The notes beneath the pieces were generated by a model. It saw only the letters and a program-made list of their open reading frames with translations. It made no database searches and had not been told where the DNA came from. Both the position numbers and the translations under genes were made by a program. DNA of 64,000 bases from Symsagittifera roscoffensis (lineage: Eukaryota > Xenacoelomorpha > Acoela > Convolutidae), in the NCBI RefSeq assembly GCF_963678635.1, contig NC_087062.1, positions 13,746,670-13,810,669 on the forward strand, written 5' to 3'. Each line of letters begins with the position of its first letter. Positions within the stretch are counted from its first letter, which is position 1. Positions 55,680 through 64,000 of the stretch are shown here, piece after piece.

Positions 55680-56096
55680 TTAAAACTCCCAGAACAGGGT
55701 TTCTCGATTGATCTCGGGAAACTGATTAATTATTTTAAGAATGAGTTGTCTCCAAATCACAATTGTATGTGATAACAAAGTTGGTAGTGCCACGGGACAG
55801 AAAAGAATCACGCAAAAACTTAAAGAGAGGACAGGCATGCAGTCTTTGCTGCTCACGCATTTAGGCCGTTTGCATCTTTTTGAGCCTAATTGAAGTCCTA
55901 TCGCAATTGTGAGTTGTTGGTTCGACAGTTTCAAAAATAAATCTTTGCACGGGATGACGTTTAACCATTGACCCCAAATCTATTTTGGTACGAGTTGAAT
56001 CTTTTTACGTCCATTGGTTCGAGTGGTAAAGTCAAGTCTGCAATTTTTCTGTCAAAAATTAGCTCTGCCCAATTTTTTTGGATTTTTTTTTCAAGA
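55680..56096 (-). pseudogene. Non-LTR retroelement tail fragment
   Basis: Reads KIADLTLPLEPMDVKRFNSY and KLSNQQLTIAIGLQLGSKRC as in copy 1, with a frameshift between. Unlike copy 1, the finger sequence is broken after CVSSKD and continues into unrelated sequence (CMPVLSLSFC...). The same junction occurs at 62555-63043, so it predates the segment duplication. Confidence 0.7.
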
Positions 56097-58200
56097 AAAA
56101 GAAGTAAATGACCGCAATGGCTTCCAGGGATTCTCATTCTCGAAAGCAAACTGGGACGAAATAAATCCATACATCAATAAAAACCCATTTAACCCATACT
56201 GCTACAGCAATGTTGATCTAATGACTGAACTGTGGTACACATGGCTACTTAACATAATCGAAAAGCACATTCCCAGGAACACAAAATTTCGAAGTTCTCT
56301 GGCACCTTGGGTAACATTTGAAACATCAAATCTCAACAAAATTTTGGATGCAATGCGCAGAAAAGGAGAGAAAAACATGACCGAATGTCAGTTAGACAAA
56401 CTGAAAACATTTGAAAAACACCTCGAGTTAAACTTAAGCGAAGACTAAATAGCATACGAAGAAAACTTATTTGTTGATGGTAATATCTCAAACTTGCAAA
56501 AATACTTTAAAAGTATTCGAAAAACAGATACAATCCCAGGTGAAGTCTACCTGGATGATCAAAGAGCTACATCAAATATCGATAAAGATAAGTTGTTTAA
56601 TAATTACTTTCAGTCAGTTTTTAGCCACTCCTTCTATGTGAATCTCCATTTTACCACAACAGAAACCGAAAAAACCCTTGAAAACTTAGATATCAACAAA
56701 ACCAAAAGACCTAATAACCTAGGAAACATTATTTTGAAAAAACTAAGCTGTTCTAACTCTAAATCTCCAGATCTACTTTTTAACACAATTGCTAACAAAT
56801 GTTTTTCCGTCAACATGGAAAATAAGCGAAATTGTTCCCGACTTCAAAGAGGGAGACAAACAACTTGTCTCAAACTACCGACCAATAAGTCTGCTAACGG
56901 TTATCTCAAAGGTGTTTGAAAAACTAATTTTCGATAAAACAATTTCATCAGTAAAGTTTAGCATCTCAAACTCACAACACGGCTTCCGACAAAAACGATC
57001 TGCTGTTACAAACCTCATTGAGTATCTCCATGAGGTATATGCTTACTAGGATAATATCGAAACAAATTACCTGGCTTATCTTTACCTTGATTTCGAAAAG
57101 GCAATCGACAAAGTGAACCACGCAACGATAATTGAAAAAACTAGGAGCTTTGGTTTCACAGGATAATGTTTAAAGCTACTAAAAAATTATCTAACAGATA
57201 GAAACAAACCGTTCGCATTGGACATGCAGTATCCGAGCCATAACCAGTACACAGTGGGGTGCCTCAGGGGCCAATTCTCGGACATTTGATGTTTATTCTC
57301 TATATAAATGACCTTCCAGATTGTGCACTGTCAGCAAGTTTTGGCTACGCAGACAATTACAAAGTTGTTTGCAATAACCCATTAACTTTAAATATCGATG
57401 CGAAGAGAAATTGGAATTGGTGTGTAACAAAATCAATGACAGTAAATGTGTCAAAAACCCAAACTCTCAGTGTTAAAGGAAATGCAAAAGTTGAAGTAAA
57501 TAGAAATGTTATTGAAGAAACAGCAGAAAGGAAAAATTTAGGTCTTATAATTACTAGCACATTAAGTTTGACTGTAATTGCTACAATTAGATCTGTCAAA
57601 GCTCTGAAGGCATTATGCTCTGTGAAAAGAAACATCCCCAAAATAACAACAGAGGCCATGAAATTAAAATCATACAAATCAAATGTTGCACTTTTTGTAA
57701 GTTATGGCTCATCTTTAAGGAAACCCTCGAAAAGAGATCTCAAATTAATTGAAAGTGTACAAAAGTAAGCAACAGCATGGATATTGAGTCAAATTGAAGA
57801 ATACAATGATCGATTTGTTTCCCTACATATCCTTCCTCTGTCACTTTATCATGAACTACACATTCCACTGCTACTGCACAAAATCCTAACTGGAAAAACT
57901 GACCCACAATGGAAAAAATTCATAAGTGTTAAGGAAAAAAGACAAACAAGATATGCGAGTATGAAAAAATACGAAAGCAAACAATTTCGACTGCAATAAT
58001 CAGAATCTGAATTTTTCCTGAGAGCCTGAAATATTATGAACGCCTTGAATGAACACCTGAAATTCGATATCATGGAGCACGAAAACATAAAAGAACAAAT
58101 AAAGAATGTTTTCTGGAGATATTTTAAAGAAAAATTCAATGAAAACGATCCATGCTCGTGGAGAATTGACTGCCAATGCATGAACTGTAAAAACATTTGA
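56097..58200 (+). pseudogene. 5'-truncated LINE (Jockey/CR1-like reverse transcriptase)
   Basis: Starts inside the linker before the RT, so the usual N-terminal endonuclease is missing. Motifs in successive plus-strand frames: FKEGDKQLVSNYRPISLLTV and SQHGFRQKRSAVTNLIEYLH (56789-57049), YLDFEKAIDKVNH (about 57085), VPQGPILGHLMFILYINDLP (57255 on) and GYADNYKVVC, where the catalytic YADD is YADN. Further on ERKNLGLIITSTLSL and the C-terminal SLHILPLSLYHELHIPLLLH (57784-57999). Ends CQCMNCKNI*. At least five stops or frameshifts. 5' truncation is the normal outcome of target-primed reverse transcription. Confidence 0.8.
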
Positions 58201-58269
58201 AAATTAAACTTTTAAAATTTTCGATTTGACAAAAACTGAAAGGGAGTCAACTCCCTTGGATTTATTTTT

Positions 58270-58342
58270 CCCAAATTCTTGGTTATTATCATTATTATTA
58301 TGATTATTATGATTAATATTGTTATTATTATTATATATACTA
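58270..58342 (+). repeat. ATT-rich tail/microsatellite
   Basis: Degenerate (ATT)n with ATG variants immediately 3' of the LINE and in the place of its 3' tail. It is followed by a different repeat, so it likely marks the LINE's 3' terminus. Confidence 0.65.
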
Positions 58343-58344
58343 AT

Positions 58345-58556
58345 TTGGAGGGGAACCGCGCGCCAAAAAAAAAACGCAATTTTTTTGTCAATATTTTCCA
58401 AAAAGTGCCAAAAAACGCCTCTCTTGACCTGTTTTTTGAAAAAATTTGCCTCAGAAAATCAATTTGGTCGACCTAAAAAAAATCGATAAAATTTTCATTT
58501 TTTTTGAAAATCCGCCCCCGTTTGAGAAAATCCTAGATCCAAGCCTGCATTAAAGT
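58345..58556 (-). mobile_element. GTCGACC-type repeat, inverted partial copy
   Basis: Reverse-complement relative to 23280-23592: contains AATTTGGTCGACCTAAAAAA, TTTTGAAAATCCGCCCCCG and AAAATCCTAGATCC. This shows that the family is dispersed beyond the amplified array. Confidence 0.65.
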
Positions 58557-58668
58557 AATCTATAAGACAAAAAACATCAAAAATCAACAAACCTTTCCAT
58601 AAAAACTTGGTTCTAAGCCTTCATGTTATTGTTAATTAATTCCCTTGGCATATCTATTTTATTACTAA
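58557..58668. other. Short spacer
   Basis: AT-rich, no feature seen. Precedes the left edge of the second large duplication copy. Confidence 0.4.
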
Positions 58669-60863
58669 CGTTACATCCCACAAGAGCTGCTTACCAACAG
58701 CCCATCGAACGAGCGTCGAACCGTCTGCTCGCTTGCTTCTGATTGGTCCTGTAGAGGTGTCGTGGTTCTAAAATAGACGGAATGCGGGTAGAAGATAAAC
58801 TCAGAATGCGGGTATAAGGAAATTCAGGTTTGACTGCCTAGAGAATCTCCCTGCACTTTTGAGGATGGAAAGACCATGCCAACCATCCTCGGGAACGTCT
58901 TTGCCGCACACGCATTTATGCCGTTCGCATCTTTTTGAGCCTTATCGAAGTCCTATCGCAATTGTGAGTTGTTGGTTCGACAGTTTCAAAAATAAATTTT
59001 TGCACGGGAGGAAGTTCAACAGTTGGGACTCAAATCTATCTTGGAACGCGTTGAATCTCTTTACGTCCATTGGTTTGAGTCGTAAAGTCAAGTCTGCAAT
59101 TTTGCTGTCAAAAATTGGCTCTGCCCAAATTTTTGGATTTCTTTTTCCGGAGCCATTTCAATTTTTCCAATTTCAAACCATCGTTTAAGCGCATCATCAT
59201 AGGTTCCATCCACATTTCAAAGATTTTGCTTGAGGCAATTTTTTGCTCCTACTGCTGAGGCTAAGAAAGTGGGTAAAGCGAGTAGACGAGCGGAAGAAAC
59301 ACCCTAGCCACCCTTGGCTGCCGGGAGAACTGCTTGTAAAAACTGCTTATCATTCATTTTCACATTAGTGACCTTGCATATAGAATTTCTTAGTAATTTG
59401 TCGTAGCGTTCCAAAAAACCATTTTGCAAAAAACAACGGCTCGTACGCAAAAAATATAAGAAGTTTGGCATGCTAAAGCAATTTTTCAGGAGGTAAAAAC
59501 CATAATAGGCGTGTAGTTTGTCAATGACATCCGAGATTTTTCCAGCTCCTTAAATTTTTCATCGAGCAATTCTTTTCGGCAAAGTTCGCCGATTGGAGAT
59601 CCTAAAATGAGGAGTTTTTCTTTTGTTTTTATTTTTTTTGGGCATAATCTTCGATACTGTGTTAAAACTGATCTATACTCAGTACTCGTAGTCGATCCCA
59701 AAACCAGAGTTCGCGCTTCTCAGTGTTCAAGCTCAGGCCGTAAATTTGTTCCAGTTTTAGAAAATTTTTAAGGTCCCAGAGTACTACCGTATAGTCGTCG
59801 GCTAAACTTCCATCATCTAAATACAAGATGTTAATTTTCGACTCCAGCTTTTTGACTAGTGTCTGAAATGTTTCCGCAAAAGGGGTGGGACTTCAGGATC
59901 ACCTTGCTGAGTTCCGTCTTCTGTTATTATGACATTGCTTCCGTAAAAAAAGTAACTAGGTTTTCTATACGCGCAATGGGTGTAATTATACAATTCGAGG
60001 CGATTTGAATAAACAGGATTCAGCATTATTTCTCTATTTAGAGAGTTAAAGGCGTTCTTAAAATCTAGTTTTAAAAGAACAGTGCATTTTGGATTGTCGT
60101 CGCGTTCAATTAGGTTTCGAAACGAGTGTGCAGCTTTGTATAGGTCGAAATTGGTTATGAAAAAATTATCTAAATTTTCTGGATATGGAGCTGCAAGTTT
60201 GGCTCGCTGAGGTTGCTTAGACAACAGTTTTTGATAGTTATCAGTTGAAAAAGGAGCAATTTTGTCATACGAAGCAGCAAGCCTTATTCCTCTTTTTACA
60301 TTTCCTTCATCGAGCCTACTACTTATTAGCCTTATTCTCTGCTCGAGGTCACTCAGAGGCGGGCTTGAAACTTGGGGATGGGGTTTTGGAAGTGACACGT
60401 CATTTGCTCGAATTTTTTTATCTATCAAAGAGCTCATGCTTGTGGTCTGTTTGCGTCCATTTCTTTTCGGTTGCTCCAAAAAAAACAAGAACGACGTTAA
60501 AAACTTAAGCCATTTTGTAACATCTTCTACATTGTAGACGATGTCATTTATTTTGTCCGACAGACATTCTGCCAAGGGAACACGCGAGTCCTTTAGTACT
60601 CTCTTGAGTACTCGGACATTTGAGATGGCTGTATTAACATAATTGTCTAGAATTAAATCATTACCTATTGTTGCCTTATTAACAGATTTTACATCAACGC
60701 ATAAAGGACTCTGAAACCATTGGGTTTTCTTAGAGTCGCTAAAAGAAATAATTACACAACTGATATGATACCAACTAGAACAAGAATCACATCCAATCCA
60801 TTTTATCAGTCCTGAAGGTTTTAAGCAATCTTTGCTTGTACACTCTTTGTTGTTTTTCCTCAT
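58669..60863 (-). pseudogene. Non-LTR retrotransposon with PHD finger, copy 2 (internally deleted)
   Basis: The upstream 335-codon frame (59856-60863) starts MRKNNKECTSKDC and shows a PHD-like finger: Cys8, Cys13, Cys25, Cys28, His33, Cys36, Trp49, Cys55, with one Cys of the last pair missing. PHD fingers usually read histone tails, so a chromatin-targeting role is possible. After a linker (SLPKPHPQVSSPPLSDLEQR), about 350 bp of RT fingers are deleted relative to copy 1, joining DLYKAAHSF to the region before LKLDFKNAFNSL (motif A). EDGTQQGDPEVPPL is motif B. After a frameshift comes YLDDGSLADDYTVV, the intact active site (about 59790-59825). Thumb and linker follow in broken frames to the truncation at 58669. 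Confidence 0.8.
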
Positions 60864-62554
60864 CTTGACGCAGCATATAGGTAATAAAAGGATTTGGACT
60901 GGACTTTATGGGACTGAATTAACCCATGATAGGCGGTTAGTGGGAATTTCATATATCAGCTAATAAAAAAAAGACAATTAAACTAATTAAAATTTTAAAA
61001 TCGAATTATAAAAAGCAAAAACAAGGAGCAATCTCACCCGAGCTCAGTAGGTACAGAGGTGCACCACCAGACTCTTCAAGCCAGTTCCAGTTTACCACCT
61101 CCCCAGAGAAAGCCACTTGACAGACCGTTCTCTAAAATCCCTCAGAGGGCGCTCCACAAACAAGCACAAACATCAAACATAATAAATCTATTTAATAAGT
61201 TTATGACAATAATTAGGCTAAAATTTGATTATACTTTAGCTAGCAATATTCACTTAGCTAAATTTTACTATCGACACCAGATGGATATATTTTGAATAAA
61301 ACAATTAGCAAACCCCGTTTCAAGAACATCCTAGGACGTCGGACGAACTAACAACACGCATTGGAAAATTATATTAAATTAAGCTCAAACTCGGTGCAAA
61401 AATTTTTGAAATTCGAGATGGATTTCAAAAACTGGATTTTGTCCAAAACACTAAAGTAAAACTGAAGAGTGACGAAATTTTTCAAATAAAGAAAATTATT
61501 GGCCCAAAAAATCGGGAGGTAACAAGAATGACATTCGACCAGAATGATCGAAAATGCACATCATCCACGAATTTTTATTTGGAACAGTTCAGTCGGAAAG
61601 TTGGCTGTTTTGACAATTATTAGCTTTAATTGTTCAATTGAACGTATTCGGTGGGGTCAATTTGGATTGACGAAATAAATTTATATTTTCAATTTGAACG
61701 TGCACGACACGTAGTAATTTTAATTTTCGCGACAACTAAGAACGCGAAAGTCAGAACGACGAGTTTGGCTGAAAAAAGCAAGACGTATAACAGATATAGC
61801 GTACGACAGAAATATAGGCAACGATATTTACGGAAAAACACTCCGAGTTGTAACGAATGTACAGCTACAATCCTTACGGACCAATTCCCGGGAATCAGGA
61901 GGTCTATTGGGAGGATTTTGCTACCATTTCTGGTCGACAAGAAGAGAGCTGTTCGTATGGATTCAGGGATCCGGAAGGGTCTCGGGCAAAGATTGTATAA
62001 TGCATTAACAACTTTCAGCTTCCCGGAATGGCCTCAATTGAATTTAAATTAACATCGGATTGATTTTCAGATATTGAGAAGCTAGGAGTTGAGGGAAAGG
62101 CTTGATCCATCTCTGATGGATCTTATGATTTTTATCTACTGAACAAAAGCAATAGTAAAAAAAATTAAGTAGTAGCCCAGTTTTTAGGAGTGCCCTCGTG
62201 GTCTGGGGATACTGAGATCCAGCCATGAGCTCACTATTTTTGCATGATACCATGTTAATTTGCGTGGTTTGGCCGATAGCCTTCAAGTTGTAACGACTTT
62301 GTCGACACGATGTTATTGAACCACACATTGAACTGGCTTTAGTAGAGACGGTTGAAAGCATGTGAAGCTGTGTTTAGACTCTAACCAATCGGTTTAGAAA
62401 CTAGCCTCGTTTTCCGTCGGTATGTACTTCGGGGCGAAAGTTACAAAGCTGATATTTTTGGAATTTGCTATACTGATGTAGGACAAAATGGATAAGCCCA
62501 AAAACTTCCAAAATCAATAACAATTTCTGCATAAAAAAAGAAAGTTTTGGTCAC
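60864..62554. other. Gene-poor segment between retroelement pieces, copy 2
   Basis: Counterpart of 53991-55679. The 133-codon plus-strand frame is at 61651-62052 with about 10 residue changes from copy 1. No gene recognised. Confidence 0.45.
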
Positions 62555-63540
62555 TTAAGCAATTAAAACTCCCAGAACAAGGTTTCTCGATTGGTTCTCG
62601 AGAAACTGATTAATTATTTTACGAATGAGTTGTCTCCAAATCACAAATGTATGTGATAAGAAAGTTGGTAGTGCCACGGGACAGAAAAGAGTCACACAAA
62701 AACTTAAAGAGAGAACAGGCATGCAGTCTTTGCCGCACACGCATTTAGGCCGTTCGCATATTTTGGAGCCTAATCGAAGTCCTATCGCAATTGTGAGTCG
62801 TTGGTTCGACAGTTTCAAAAATAAATTTTTGCACGGGATGACGTTCAACCATTGGGAGCCAAATCTATCTTGGATTGCATTGAATCTTTTTACGTCCATT
62901 GGTTCGAGTCGTAAAGTCAAGTCTGCAATTTTGCTGTCAAAAATTGGCTCTGCCCAATTTTTTTGGATTTCTTTTTCCGGAGCCATTTCAATTTTTCCAA
63001 TTTCAAACCACCGTTTAAGCGCATCATCATAGGTTCCATTCACATTTCAAAGATTTCGCTTGAGGTATTTTTTGCTCCTACTTATGAGGCTAAGAAAGCG
63101 GATAAAGCGAGTAGACGAGCGGAAGAAACGCCCAAGCCACCCTTGGCTGCCGGGAGAACTGCTTGTAAAAACTGGTTATCATCCATTTTCACATTACTGA
63201 CCTTGCATAAAGATTTTCTTAGTAATTTGTCGTAGCGTTCCAAAAAATCATTTTGCAAAAAACAAGGGCTCGTACGCAAAAAATATAAGATTTTTGGCAT
63301 GCTAAAGCAATTTTTCAGGAGGTAAAAACCATAATGGGCGTCTAGTTTGTCAATGACATACGAGATTTTTTCAAGCTCCGTAATTTTTTCATCGAGCAAT
63401 TCTTCTCGGCAAAGTTCGCCGATTGGAGATCCTAAAATGAGGAGTTTTTATTTTTTTTAAATTTTTTTTGAGCATATTATTCGAAATTGTGTTAAATTTG
63501 AACTATACTGAGTAGTCGTAGTCGATCCCAAAAAACAGAG
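62555..63540 (-). pseudogene. Non-LTR retroelement thumb and finger region, third piece
   Basis: 63082-63399 reads MLDEKITELEKISYVIDKLD then LRTSPCFLQNDFLERYDKLL and AAKGGLGVSSARLLAL; 62555-63043 reads AEPIFDSKIADLTLRLEPMD and KLSNQRLTIAIGLRLGSKIC up to CVCGKD. There it joins CMPVLSLSFC, the same non-homologous tail as at 55680-55850. The nuclease is absent. It lies upstream, on the minus strand, of the second gene-poor segment. Confidence 0.75.
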
Positions 63541-64000
63541 TTCACACTTCTTATGTTATTTATGTTCGCACAATTTATGTTATTAAAACATTGACTAATT
63601 GAACAAATTCTTTTAGTTAGCTTTTTTTGTTTTTAAAAAGGCAGTTAAATTGAGTAAATTCAAGTAGTAATGCATTTTCCAAGCAGATAAATGGAGGCTT
63701 ATGCCATGATGTTGAAGAACTTTTGTTGTTTTTCAAAGATTTCTGGAAAATTTGCGTGAAAATTGACGAAGAAAAACACAAAAAATTTCCGTATGCCCCA
63801 ACAGAATTTGATTATTTAGTTTATTCTGTTCCTGGGCTGGAAGCTAGGTCAAAAAAAACAAGAATTTACAGTGAACTGGCTTAGAAATTTCTTTTAATAA
63901 TTTGTAATTTTATTCTCGGCAAAAAAGGATTTTAGTGCTACACTAGCTTTGGACTAGTAAACTATCATTCAACAGAAGCCGATTTCCACCTAAAGTTCAA
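63541..64000. other. Right edge, no gene recognised
   Basis: AT-rich, without any match to other parts of the window that I could see. Confidence 0.4.

Larger units (their letters stand above)
51470..56096. repeat. Large dispersed duplication, copy 1
   Basis: Shares ordered content with 58669-63540: retroelement body, PHD region, 1.7 kb of gene-poor sequence and a second retroelement tail. Offset falls from 7,199 to about 6,880 because copy 2 has lost part of the RT. Most stretches are about 95% or more identical by eye. Copy 1 ends where the plus-strand LINE begins. Confidence 0.85.
58669..63540. repeat. Large dispersed duplication, copy 2
   Basis: Second copy of the 51470-56096 arrangement. 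The left edge is the shared CGTTACATCCCACAAGAGCT, inside the nuclease coding region, so this copy lacks the last 350 bp of the retroelement. The right retroelement tail is longer than in copy 1 because no LINE cuts it. Confidence 0.85.

Noticed and set aside
1-64000. tRNA, rRNA or CRISPR arrays
   Set aside because: No cloverleaf-type sequence, rRNA core or regularly spaced short repeat array was seen. The tandem repeats here are long and adjoining, without spacers.

Overview
This is a eukaryotic, AT-rich, intron-bearing type of genome window, most likely from an invertebrate animal. It carries a midnolin-family gene (a metazoan family), WSC-domain exons, a Ty3/Gypsy LTR retroelement, two kinds of non-LTR retrotransposon and many short interspersed repeats. 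The species cannot be named from sequence alone.

1-31.1 kb is a young tandem segmental amplification. Three long units follow each other head to tail (729-8280, 8281-15471, 15472-23027; called A, B, C). A shorter duplication of the right part of C plus 1.1 kb of other sequence follows (first copy 19755-24111, second 24112-28470; the extra gene pair is called D). An older, diverged paralogue (E, 28801-31141) ends the array. Each unit carries, on the minus strand, an intronless midnolin-like ORF and, just downstream, a type II membrane WSC-like first exon. A, C and D encode the same 256-residue midnolin-like protein. B has lost the C-terminal part through a 399-bp deletion with a 34-bp filler. 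E is a pseudogene except for a 287-bp tract identical to the other copies. The WSC exon ends at a splice donor in A-C, is cut at its 3' end in D and is mostly lost in E; no downstream exons were recognised.

31.1-33.1 kb is made of copies of a roughly 510-530 bp non-autonomous element with a GGGC/GCCC hairpin near one end, two of them directly abutting. 33.1-50.5 kb is a nested, degraded transposon region: LTR-like repeats near 33.9, 48.0 and 50.2 kb, A/C-rich plus-strand sequence with unrecognised duplicated ORFs, and on the minus strand a broken Ty3/Gypsy element (gag, zinc knuckle, protease, RT, RNase H; 39.2-42.8 kb) whose pol frame runs straight into a gag-like frame that is tandemly triplicated (36951-40060). 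A 23-N gap lies at 50500-50522.

50.7-63.5 kb holds two copies of a 4-5 kb segment (51470-56096 and 58669-63540) containing degraded minus-strand non-LTR retrotransposons with an N-terminal PHD-like finger, an RT with YLDD active site and a C-terminal zinc finger plus restriction-like nuclease. A 5'-truncated plus-strand LINE (56097-58200) with an ATT-rich tail lies between them.

The only plausibly functional host genes are the midnolin-like ORFs and possibly the WSC first exons. The rest is mobile DNA and its debris. No RNA genes or CRISPR arrays were seen.
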